Source: Hepsetus odoe
Taxonomy: Eukaryota; Chordata; Actinopteri; Characiformes; Hepsetidae
Length of the DNA stretch: 64,000 nt
Direction of reading: 5' to 3'
Assembly (NCBI GenBank): GCA_017165825.1
Contig: CM029381.1
Coordinates: 3,086,834 to 3,150,833, forward strand
Part shown: positions 1-9,225 of the stretch, piece after piece
Numbering within the stretch: position 1 is the first letter of the stretch
How the letters are laid out: the number at the start of each line of letters is the position of its first letter
The notes under the pieces: model-generated
What the model saw: the letters and a program-made list of their open reading frames with translations, nothing else
What the model was told of the DNA's origin: nothing
Databases searched by the model: none
Position numbers and translations under genes: made by a program

Positions 1-1170
1 CTGTAGTCCACACTGTTGTACTGTCCACACTGTAGTCCTGTCCACACTCTGTAGTACTGTCCACACTCTGTAGTCCACACTGTAGTCCTGTCCACACTCT
101 GTAGTCCTGTCCACACTCTGTAGTCCACACTGTATTACTGTCCACACTGTAGTCCTGTCCACACTCTGTAGTCCTGTCCATACTCTGTAGTCCACACTGT
201 AGTACTGTCCACACTGTTGTCCACACTGTAGTCCTGTCCACACTGTAGTCCTGTCCACACTGTAGTCCACACTGTAGTACTGTCCACACTGTAGTCCTGT
301 CCACACTCTGTAGTACTGTCCACACTCTGTAGTCCTGTCTACACTCTGTGTAGTCCTGTCCACACTCTGTAGGCCTCTCTACACTCTGTGTACTCCTGTC
401 CGCACTTTGTAGTACTGTCCACAGTCTGTGTAGTCCTGTTCACACTTTGTGTAGTCCTGTCCACACTCTGTAGTCTTGTCCACACTCTGTGTAGTCCTGT
501 CCTCAATGTGTAGTACTGTCCACAGTCTGTATAGTCCTGTTCGCACTCTGTGTAGTCCTATCTGCACTCTGTGTAGTCCTGTCCTCACTGTGTAGTCCTG
601 TCCACACTCTGTGTCATACTGTCCACACTCTGTGTAGTCCTGTCCGCACTCTGTGTAGTACTGTCCACAATCTGTAGTACTGTCTCCACTCTGTGTAGTC
701 TTGTCCTCAATGTGTAGTATTGTCTGCACTCTGTGTAGTCCTGTCCGCACTTTGTGTAGTCCTGTCCACCTTTGGCGTTGTACTGTCTGCACTCTGTGTA
801 GTACTGTCCACAATCTGTAGTACTGTCCATACTCTGTGTAGTACTGTCCACAATCTGTAGTACTGTCCACAATCTGTAGTATTGTCTGCACTCTGTGTAG
901 TCCTGTCCGCACTTTGTGTAGTCCTGTCCACCTTTGGTGTAGTACTGTCTGCACTCTGTGTAGTACTGTCCACACTCTGTGTAGTACTGTCCACAATCTG
1001 TAGTATTGTCTGCACTCTGTGTAGTCCTGTCCACCTTTGGTGTAGTCCTGTCCACTCTCAGCGAAGGTTTGCCTGCACCCTTGTAGTGCTGTCCGCACTT
1101 GCCAATCCAGACTTTGTGTCTTCCTGTCAGCTCTGGACATAGTTTTGTCCACATTCAGTGTAGCCTTCTC
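1..1170. repeat. Minisatellite, ~19-22 bp unit, truncated by window start
   Basis: Tandem repeat of a TGTAGTCCTGTCCACACTC-like unit. Units are mostly 19-21 bp in the first ~330 bases and mostly 21-22 bp (CTGTGTAG...) afterwards, so the array has two subtypes. It decays near 1050-1170, where matches become partial. It starts at base 1, so its true left end lies outside the window. Because many units are 21 bp (seven codons), the minus strand stays open for almost 300 codons and reads as repeated GQDYTEC/WTVLHRV-like peptides. That reading is a repeat artefact and not a protein gene. Confidence 0.95.
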
Positions 1171-1199
1171 CATACTTACACTCAAACCTTTTCCACCCT

Positions 1200-1201
<2 letters not shown>

Positions 1202-1256
<55 letters not shown>
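1202..1256. repeat. (TG)n microsatellite
   Basis: An uninterrupted TG dinucleotide run of about 55 bp directly after the minisatellite. It is probably length-polymorphic. A short A-rich TAAA/CAA stretch follows at about 1346-1380. Confidence 0.97.
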
Positions 1257-1257
<1 letters not shown>

Positions 1258-1574
1258 CCTTATGTTACCCACTGTGTGTACAGGTTGAAGGCTGCTCCCT
1301 TACACATGGCTGCCTGCCAGAGTTTAGTGGTGTATGCGATTTATTAAAAAAATAAATAAATAAAAAAACAACAACAACACTGACAATGCACTTAACAATG
1401 GTTGCAAGGTTTTGAGAGATTGCGTGCTGAAAAAAACGGAAGATACACCTGTCGCTCCATTCATTCTTTCATTCATCCGCTCACTACTCCATTCATAGCA
1501 CATACTTGCAGGCAGGTTATTCATCCTGGGATTGTATACACTAGGCGTGTTCACAGCCCTCTTTGTGAGGTGGG

Positions 1575-1915
1575 TCAGAGGACACATTTTCAAGTCTTGA
1601 GTGCAGAGGACAAATTTTTGTGTCTTAAGTGTAGTGGACAAATTTTCAAGTCTTGAGAGCAGAGGACAAATTTTTGTGTCTTAAGTGTAGCGGACAAATT
1701 TTCAAGTCTTGAGTGCATTGGACAAATTTTTGAATTCCTGAGTGCAGAGGACAAATTTTCTTAGTCTTGAGTCTTGAGTCTTAGTCTTGAGCAGAGGACA
1801 AATTTTCAAGTCTTGAGTATAGAGGACAAATTTCGAGTTTTGAGTGAAGAGGACAAATTTTTGAGTCTTGATTGTAGTGGACAAATTTTAAAGTCTTGCG
1901 TGTAGAGGACACATT
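1575..1915. repeat. 28-bp minisatellite with alternating subtypes
   Basis: About twelve copies of a 28-bp unit beginning AGGACAAATTTTCAAGTC. The first four copies alternate between a type with TTTTCAAGTCTTGAG and a type with TTTTTGTGTCTTAAG, giving a 56-bp higher-order period. One copy near 1745-1797 is lengthened by an internal TCTTGAG/TCTTAG stutter. Open frames across it are repeat artefacts. Confidence 0.93.
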
Positions 1916-2419
1916 TTTTGGTCAGACTTTTTGTTATTAGTGGCTAAAATCTTGATAAATAGATTTAATGTAACTTTGGCTCTATGAGGATATTAAAAAA
2001 TACAGACACAGTTCCGGTTTCCGGTTTTATTTACCACGGTAACTTTTCCACTATAACACAAGTGACAGAGGCAGCGCATATTAGACTTCAGTTTCCCCAG
2101 CCCCTCTAAAGTGATACAATATGTTAGGTGATGGCACGGAGCCACATCCAAGTAGACTTTAAATCGTAAAATGAGCTACTATAGCCTGATAGTACGATTC
2201 CCTGCATCCCAAGCCCAGATTCGAACTCCCTCCGGGCTTGAAAAGACATATGTGGTAAGGACATTTCTTTCAGACTTTAAATGACTGAAGCTGGTTGTGA
2301 GCAGACAGCTCTGCTATATGGTCTTTGTTTCTGATCTGTTTAAAATGGGGGTCTTTCGGGGGACAGGAAACGACATCATGCTTGCAAGTGTGGTAGCGAG
2401 TAATGGTGTTGTAAGGAAA
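1916..2419. other. Unique-looking intergenic DNA
   Basis: No gene, RNA or recognisable mobile element seen. The sequence is of ordinary complexity between two repeat arrays. Confidence 0.5.
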
Positions 2420-3095
2420 GACAAAAGGTTTGTTGATGGTGGGGAACATAAGTTTATTGATGGGGAGGAGTGATAAAAAGTTTGATGGGGACAATTAAAA
2501 GCATGTTGAGAGGACAGAGATCAAAAACTTTATTGATGACGGAACAGAGTTGGCAGACATGAGGGCAACAACATAGGTTTGCCAAAACTTATTGAATAGG
2601 TTATAAAAATGTTGTCGATCAGGAACCGGTGAAAAGGTTGTTGATGAGGGGGAACAATTAAGTTACAATCGTTCTCTTGGTTGATCTCAAGCAAAACAAT
2701 TTCCGAAACAAAAAGTTTGACGATTTGGGGAATGATGGAAGTGAAGTGAAAGTGACAATTCTTGTCTTTGTTCTTTGTGTCACACGGCACAGCACACAGT
2801 GAACCACAACAAAATTCAACCTCTGCATTTCACCCATGCACACCATGCAGCAGGGGGGCAGCTATTGAAAGGGCCCAGGGAGCAGTGATGGGGACGGTAC
2901 CTTGCTCAAAGGTATTCCAGAGCAACCTACTGGTCTGGGATTCAAATTTACGACCTTCTTATCTTGGGACCAACTCCCTAAACACTAGACCACCAGATGA
3001 TAAAAGTAGACATGGAGGTTACAATCTCTCGCTTGGTCAGTCTCAAGCAGAACGTCTTCAGAGATACGACAATTTGCAGATGTCAGGGAGCAGCT
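2420..3095. repeat. Degenerate tandem repeat split by a SINE
   Basis: Loose repeats of AAAAGGTTTGTTGATGGGGGAACA type run from about 2420 to 2660. A ~75-bp segment at 2661-2735 (GTTACAATC...CTCTTGG...TCTCAAGCA) recurs in diverged form at 3018-3090. A SINE-A copy lies between the two, so it probably inserted into an older duplicated tract. Confidence 0.55.
2739..2995 (-). mobile_element. SINE-A (tRNA-derived SINE), near full length
   Basis: Read on the minus strand: a tRNA-like head with an A-box-like GGTGGTCTAGTG, a decayed B box, then the family core (CAGTAGGTTGC..., AAGGTACCGTCCCCATCACTG, GCTGC...), the GCTGTGCCGTGTGACAC region and a TTTCACTTCACTTC tail. The same layout recurs at about 17 other places in this window, which defines the family. 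The tRNA head is too diverged to be a functional tRNA gene. Confidence 0.88.
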
Positions 3096-3706
3096 AATAA
3101 TATCCATCAAAATCACACTCGCCACCTTTCCTAGACATTCAGAGATAACAGGAAGTCATGCAGTGCCAGTAGCCACATCAGCAAGTCTATTTGACATCAC
3201 TAGACATGTGAGACAGGTATGTTTAAGGTTTACATTTAGGACCATGCCTTTTACATATTTTATACTGATGAGACTTGCTGAATTGGAAGTAATCACCTGT
3301 CAGGCATTTTAAGAGCGTGGTTTGCGGCAGGTTGGTCTCGAAATGGAGCACCAGATTACAACAGGTGAATGCAGACAAGCCAGATTAAATATTTACAGTT
3401 ATCACCATGAAACGCTCCTGAGGTATCCGTCTCCTTCCTCCTGGCATGTCCTGCAGCTTTAATGCTCCCTATCAGGAATCTGTGGGTAATAATTACCAGA
3501 GCGTCCACTCATTAGGATCCATCAGATATCATGCAGGAGAAATCCTACCAAGAAGATAATGGAGAAGGGTTTTTGAGATGGAAAAATGAACTACAAAAAA
3601 ATTTCTCAGTCCTCATTTATGACTTGAAACAATGGTCAGCCTTATGGGTTGACTTAATCATTCACAGTAGCCAAGGTGCAATGTGTCCTTTTTGGAACAT
3701 TTATAT
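3096..3706. other. Unique-looking intergenic DNA
   Basis: No repeat family or gene recognised. The 84-codon open frame near 3531 has no recognisable domain and is treated as chance. Confidence 0.5.
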
Positions 3707-3896
3707 TACATTTACGGCATTTAGCTCTTATCCAGAGCAACTTACAATTCCTGATTACAGGGACAGTCATCCAGGAGCAACTTGAGGTTAAAGGTTTTGC
3801 TCAGGAAGCCAATGGTGGTAGTGCAGGAGGTGGGATTCAATTCTGTGACTTCTGGGTCTGTAGGCGAGTATCCTATCACTAGAGCACCACAACCCC
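3707..3896 (-). mobile_element. SINE-B (tRNA-derived, LINE-type tail)
   Basis: On the minus strand it ends in a decayed form of the fish LINE-type tail GATAAGAGCGTCTGCTAAATG followed by CCGTAAATGTAA. The head contains GGTTGTGGTGCTCTAGTGAT and a B-box-like region. The element is diverged from the better SINE-B copies at 4836, 16865 and 40098. Confidence 0.85.
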
Positions 3897-4579
3897 TACT
3901 GAGGGACTGGGGGACATCCCTCCGTTGAACTGCTAGTTTTTTCTTCAAAAAGTGCTTTTAAAAGATTGAAGCTAGTGGCTGTTTGCCCATTTAAAGTTTG
4001 CTTGGGTTCTCTTTGTGGAGAGGTTTTTAAAGCAGGGGGTTCTTCTCCCTCCACGGAGAGCCAACAAGGTCTCAGGGACTGATGATTGCCATACTGCTAA
4101 ATGGCCACTAGGGCCACACAGAAAGAGGCTACCCATTGGGTGAACAATTTAGGCTAAAGCCTGTCCTGGAAATATGTCTTTCTAACTGAAAGTGAGTGTC
4201 ACCTTAAAGACATTCATTCCACTTTTCGATGACACCAGAATTAGTAGCGTGGTGAGACTGTGGGTTATTATAATAGCTTGGCTAGAAATGTATCTCAAGG
4301 TTTCCAGACTTGAGTTAAGCCTTCTCTCATCTCGTGAACGCCTTAAGCTGTCAAAGGGGTTTCCCCTGAGAAAGTGTGTCAGTCTGCGACTTAATGTACA
4401 CTCTAAAGCCTGGCCTGGCGCTGAAGGCATACATTAAAGCCCCAAGGCAGCTGTTGGGATTCCACCAACATTTCCGCATGATCTTATAATGATCTTGATC
4501 ACAAAAAGGAGATCAGCCTGGGAGCCAGCATATTATTTGCATATTGGAAACCGAAAACACATTAGAGCAAATATGTGCT
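3897..4579. other. Unique-looking intergenic DNA
   Basis: No feature recognised. The overlapping ~80-codon open frames on opposite strands near 4182-4437 have no recognisable motif. Confidence 0.5.
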
Positions 4580-5347
4580 ACCTTGCCACATTATTAGAAA
4601 CCCCTACTTTATGGCTCTTGCTGGAGAATAGTTGGAGACTGTAGCCTCTCTGTTAATGCACAGTTTGTGTTAGCCTTCCTCTAGACCTTTAACGATGGGT
4701 GGTTTCTAACCACATAGTCACTCTGGGCTGGATAATTTTGGGTGCCATGCTGCTCTAGACTATGCATGCATTGTCCACGCAATAACTCCTACAACACCAC
4801 TTCACTTAGTCCTGTTGTCCCAGCACCAAGAACGAGGGGTGGTGGTGGTCTAGTGGAAGGATAACTTGCCTATGGAGTTTTGGCTCAACAGATCCCAGGT
4901 TCAAATCCCACCTCCAGCACTACCACCACTGGGTCCCTGAGCAAGACCCTTAACCCTGAGTTGCTGCAGGGGGACTGTCCTTGTAATTAGGACATGGAAG
5001 TCGCTCTGGATAAGAGCGTCTGCTAAATGCTGTAAATGTAATGTCAATGATCCTAATGAATGATATCCTAATGATATCAGCAGTGGTCCTGGGGTCAGAA
5101 ATTGACCAGACTATATACTGGAAGTGTAAAGTAGGAGTTGCTCATAGAGTGAACCCTGACTGGGTGTTTGTAGTATGGGTTTCCAGTTTGGCCATGGAAT
5201 TGAAGTAAAAAAAGTATGTGTTTCTAATAAAGTGGCCACCAAGAGGATCTCCAAAACAGTGTGATTGGAAGGTTTGATTTCCAGAAAAGTGGTCAGTAAG
5301 TGAAAGTACAAAGTAGGTGTCTTTCTTAAAAAGTGGTCAGCAAGGGG
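4580..5347. mobile_element. Decayed TIR element (CACTTTATTAG family) with nested SINE-B
   Basis: The left end carries TTGCCACATTATTAGAAAC. The right part has TTCTAATAAAGTGGCCACC at 5221-5239 and two further AAAGTGGTCAG-type blocks up to about 5347. These match the termini of the cleaner copy at 60910-61186. The middle also resembles that copy (CTGTAGCC, GGATAATTTTGGGTG). A SINE-B at 4836-5040 interrupts it. Exact ends are uncertain. Confidence 0.5.
4836..5040 (+). mobile_element. SINE-B, near full length
   Basis: Head GGTGGTGGTCTAGTGG (A box), B box GGTTCAAATCCC, core CTGGGTCCCTGAGCAAGACC, then CAGGGGGACTGTCC and the tail TCGCTCTGGATAAGAGCGTC followed by TGCTAAATG and TGTAAATGTAA. This is the usual pattern of a tRNA-derived SINE borrowing a LINE 3' end. 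It sits inside an older TIR element. Confidence 0.93.
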
Positions 5348-6120
5348 AATAGCATGGTAGGAAGATAGTAAATAAACTGCCCATCTGTTTGCAGTGCCTC
5401 AGAAGTGGGATTGTTTTTGGGGCCGAGCTGTGTTTGCAAAGCTATTAAGTCCAATATAAACCCATATCTGTATCAGAGGAACTCACTGCTTGTCTCTGAG
5501 TGTGCATGTGAGCATGTGTGTGAAGAGCAAACAAGGCTTTGTGACGATCCTGTTGCATCAGGATCTTGTCTGTTTGCCTCAGTCAACAAAAAGCCTTTCC
5601 TATACCTGCTCCTTATACATAAATGTTCATATTTACCCTAAAGTTAAGTAGGTGATGTAAGTTTACTAAGTGATTACGGTAAACATCTTTCCCATTGCAA
5701 TTTTTCATAGCCCCATTTGCTTAAAGGGATCAGCACTTTCCCAGCCACCCCTTCTTCCTTTCACAAATATAGTTGATCATCCAACACTTGTCTGATGTCT
5801 CCAGTTTCTGTTTGAGGGTCTTTAGCTTTGAGACAAACGCCACTAACAAGTCAATGGAAATGTTAACTTACCATGCCTGATTCTCAAATTATTTCTCAAG
5901 TTATTTTCACTTTCAGTTCTTGAAAAAGAAACAATTTCTAAAAGTTCCTTCTGGTGAATAGGTTGTAATATTTAAACAAACAAACCAAAAACAAACCCAT
6001 TCAACTTAAAAAAAATAAATTAAAAAAATAAAAGGAATTAAAATGACAAATCCAGATTTACGTTCTTTTGCAAATCTTATTCCATAGCCTCTGCATCCAG
6101 AAAAAAAATATATATATATA
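5348..6120. other. AT-rich intergenic DNA
   Basis: No gene or named repeat recognised. There are poly-A/AAAT stretches at about 5970-6050 and a TATATATA run at 6109-6120 that forms the TA-rich target of the following transposon. Confidence 0.5.
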
Positions 6121-6660
6121 CAGTACTGTGCATGTTTTAGGCAGGTGTGGAAAAGACAAAGAATGCTTTCAGAAATATAAATAATGATTGTTTATTATTA
6201 TCAATTTACAAAATGCAAAGTGAGCGAACAAAAGAAAAATCTAAATCAAATCAATATTTGGTGTTACTACCTTTTGCCTTCAAACCAGCATCAATTCTTC
6301 TGGCCCCCACAGAGCCCTGATCTCAACATCATCCAGTGTGTCTGGATTACATGAAGAGACAGAAGGATGTGAGGAAGCTACATCCACAGAAGATCTGTGG
6401 TTAGTTCTCCAAGATGTTTGGAACAACCTACTGGCTGAGTTCCTTCAAAAACTGTGTGCAAGTGTACCTAGAAGAACTGATGCTGTTTTGAAGGCAAAGG
6501 GTGGTCACACCAAATATTGATTTGATTTAGATTTCTCTTTTTTTGATTCACTGCATTTTGTTGATTGATGAAAATAAATGATTAACACTTACATTTCTGA
6601 AAGAATTCTTTGTTTACAGCTGTTTTTTCCACACCTGCCTAAAACTTTTGCACAGTACTG
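6121..6660 (+). mobile_element. Non-autonomous Tc1-like DNA transposon, copy 1
   Basis: Begins CAGTACTGTGC, continues TTTTAGGCAGGTGTGGAAA, ends with the inverted form TTTCCACACCTGCCTAAAAC...GCACAGTACTG, and sits in a TA-rich flank (TA target). The inverted repeats are long, about 180 bp: the left-arm stretch around 6240-6300 (AATATTTGGTGTTACTACC) is mirrored at 6476-6525. Between the arms only a C-terminal transposase remnant is left. The same structure occurs at 15970-16517. Confidence 0.93.
6301..6520 (+). pseudogene. Tc1/mariner transposase C-terminal remnant
   Basis: Conceptual translation starts with WPPQSPDLNIIQCVW, the region holding the last catalytic acidic residue of Tc1-type DDE transposases. 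Here that position reads Q instead of E. A frameshift just after it moves the rest (EDLWLVLQDVWNNL..., RRTDAVLKAKGGHTKY, stop at 6518-6520) into another frame. The DNA-binding domain and first two catalytic residues are missing, so it cannot encode an active enzyme. Confidence 0.9.
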
Positions 6661-8028
6661 TATATATATAAAATACGCATGCACTGGCATTTTTTCAAAT
6701 GTGCATAAACAGAAATTGTAGACAAACATTTAAGTTCTACAGAAGATCAAGATCATTTTTAAAGCCTTTATATGTGACTTTAAGGTGTGCAGTTAGCAGG
6801 CAGAATTAAAACTAAATTACAAACAGTTCTGAAAGATATATAGGCAGACATATATTTTTTGCATACAAGGGTTGTCTACTTTTTGGACCAGATTTTTTTT
6901 TAAGGGTTAGTTGCAGTCCAACCATGAGTGTGATTAAATAAAATTAATCATCTCTGGAACACTGCACAGTAGAGACTTACTCTTTTTTCCCCCCATACAG
7001 GTAGTATTTAGCTGTTCCAGTGATGGCTCCAATGTGATCATAGCTTCATAATCCTGCCTTGAACTGTACTGAGACTTAAATAACCAGTGGGATGTAAAAT
7101 TAACCAATGATGATAAAAAGACATCTATGATTTTTGATCAATTTCTCCATGTTGGAAACAGTTGTTAGTTGATAGCAATCCCTTGATGACAGGCTGAGTC
7201 TTTGGAGCAGTCGGAGGGTGTGTTTCAGACTAGGCTCTGAACTAAATGCTTCGACACAGCATGAGATGGAGCCCATTTTCCTATAGACCTATACTTTTAG
7301 GTTAGCTTCCCAGCTAATAGCCTAATTGTCCAGACACCCCAGGGTTAAAGGAGATTTTCACTGTTTGACGTAAGAATCGCAGTGAAAAGAACATAAAGCC
7401 TGGTGGCTCAAGGCAGCTGATAAGTTATACTGACATTATCTCACTGAGGAAACACAGATTTTGCACACATTTCTTCTCAAAACCTCCAAAAACGCTCTTT
7501 TTTTTGCACCACTTTATGCCGAGTTGTTCTGACAGAAAGCAGGGTGGGCTAGAATAAACCTGAAGCAGCAGCGGTATTAGTTGATCCCTGCGTCCTTGAG
7601 CGCCTTTGGAACATTTAGGTAATGTTATTGAAACAGAAACCATGATCATATGTGCGCTAGTCAATCCTTTCGAAGTGTCATATTTTCCACTGGACACAAA
7701 CAACACCCGGGGATGTTTACGGATGTTTGTGAGAGGAACGGGACTCCCAAACCTCCCCCTGACCCGTCAGTGAAAGTTACTAGTGGTGACCCCAGACATC
7801 AAGACCTATTGTGGCAAAGCTGCATTGTGGCAAAAATTGTGACATTGTGTTCAAATGTGCTGTTTTTGAAGGAAAATTTAGGGCAAATAAAATTTACACC
7901 TCCGTTAGCCTATAATTAATCAGCAAAGAGATGTTGGCCGCCTCCTTTATTTGAAGCAACGGAGCCATGAGGCTAAAGTAGCTCATGAGTGTTGAAAGCT
8001 AATTAGCATCTCCTAATCACGCAACGTT
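6661..8028. other. Unique-looking intergenic DNA
   Basis: No gene or repeat family recognised. The 89- and 93-codon open frames on opposite strands near 7425-7919 overlap and show no known motif. They are treated as chance. Confidence 0.5.
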
Positions 8029-8263
8029 GGGGAAGTGGTGGCCTAGTGTTTAGGGAGTTGGCCCCAGATTTTGGGTTTTGAAGATTGTGGGTTCGATTCC
8101 CTCACCAGTAGGTTGCCCTGAGGTACCCTTGAGCAAGGTACCGTCCCCGTCACTGCTCCCCGGGCGCTTTCAATAGCTGCCCCCTGCTGCACGCGTGTGT
8201 ATGGGTGAAACGCAGAGGTTGAATTTCATTGTGTTGTGCTGCGCTGCATTTCACAATGACAAG
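8029..8263 (+). mobile_element. SINE-A, near full length
   Basis: A good reference copy: head GTGGTGGCCTAGTGTTTAGG, B box GGGTTCGATTCCC at 8090-8102, core CAGTAGGTTGCCCTGAGGTA then CCCTTGAGCAAGGTACCGTC, GCTGCCCCCTGCTGCACG, TGAATTTCATTGTGTTGTGC, and end TTTCACAATGACAAG. The head is recognisable as a tRNA derivative but lacks a foldable functional tRNA. Confidence 0.93.
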
Positions 8264-8357
8264 GGTAATCATCCATCATCCTTTAGCGAGATGTAATCTC
8301 ACAATGACTTACTTATGTGGTTTCTGACACTTTACGATACAGTATTACCTATAAACA

Positions 8358-8504
8358 TGGACATATACATCCATCCATCCATTATCTGCCGCTCGTCCCA
8401 AACGGGGTCGCGGGGGAGTGCTGGTGTCCAACCCAGCGCACACAGGGCGAGGATGGGGGACGCACCCTGGACAGGTCGCCAGCCCATCGCAGTGGACATA
8501 TACA
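8358..8504 (-). mobile_element. 5'-truncated Rex3/RTE-like tail insertion with 12-bp TSD
   Basis: On the minus strand: GGGCTGGCGACCTGTCCAGG ... CGCGACCCCGTTTGGGACGA ... ATGGATGGATGG, a widespread fish repeat tail that I associate with RTE-clade LINEs (Rex3-type, GATGG-like ends). It is flanked by direct repeats TGGACATATACA at 8358-8369 and 8493-8504, which supports a true retroposition event of a truncated copy. The family name is from memory and unverified. Confidence 0.8.
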
Positions 8505-8997
8505 AACATATACAATAGTCTTCAAGTTGGCCATTGTTATTATTTTTAGCTGTTAGCATGAAGCACACCGTTATTGTTTTTTCAAAGAAAGTAAAATGTC
8601 CTTTTGATGCTAAAAATTAAATATATGTCATTTAGGCACCCTGGTACCTTGGAGGTGCAAAGCTACCACTGGTACCAATCATGACTAGATATAGCATTTC
8701 AAATGTTTTTTTTTTTTTTTGCAATCTCTCTGTATTTTAGACCTTTTTCTTTCTAACCTGGATTTTGGAAGTGACAGAGCAGGCTGTGGCCTCGTAAACA
8801 TAAGGCAGAGCATGAGTGGCGGACAGGAATTCTCTCACAGTTCCGGGAGGGAAAAAAAAATGCAAAGTAGAAAATGCAAAGGAGCAGGTGATCCCTTCTT
8901 TGATTTACCATCTAGAATTTGCATACAGGAGTTCAAGCTAGTAGATCAGGATTTACCTCTGCATGGTTTACTTCTACCTTCAGGTCAAACTACTAGC
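8505..8997. other. Unique-looking intergenic DNA
   Basis: Nothing recognised apart from a poly-T run at about 8706-8720. Confidence 0.5.
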
Positions 8998-9225
8998 ACC
9001 GAAGGCCTAGTGGTTAAGGACTAGGACTCAGGATCAAAGGGGTTTGAATCCCAGACCAGTAGGTTACCCTGTGCAAGGTACCGTCTCCATCACTGTTCCC
9101 TGGCTGCTGGACATGGCTGCTCACTGCTGCATGGTGTGTGTTGATAAAATTCAGAGGATGCATTTTGTTGTGGCTCACTGTGTGCTGTGCTGTGTTTCAC
9201 AATGACAAGTTGTCACTTTTCTCAC
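8998..9225 (+). mobile_element. SINE-A
   Basis: Head GAAGGCCTAGTGGTTAAGG, B-box-like GTTTGAATCCC, core CAGTAGGTTACCCTG and GCAAGGTACCGTC, GCATTTTGTTGTGGCTCACT, and end TGTTTCACAATGACAAG. Diverged by small deletions relative to the copy at 8029. Confidence 0.9.

Noticed and set aside
1..1170. CRISPR array, suggested by regular repeats
   Set aside because: Repeats are directly adjacent with no unique spacers, units vary in length, and the setting is eukaryotic.
379..1272. 297-codon open frame on the minus strand
   Set aside because: It consists of a 21-bp minisatellite plus a TG microsatellite. The peptide is a direct readout of the repeats.
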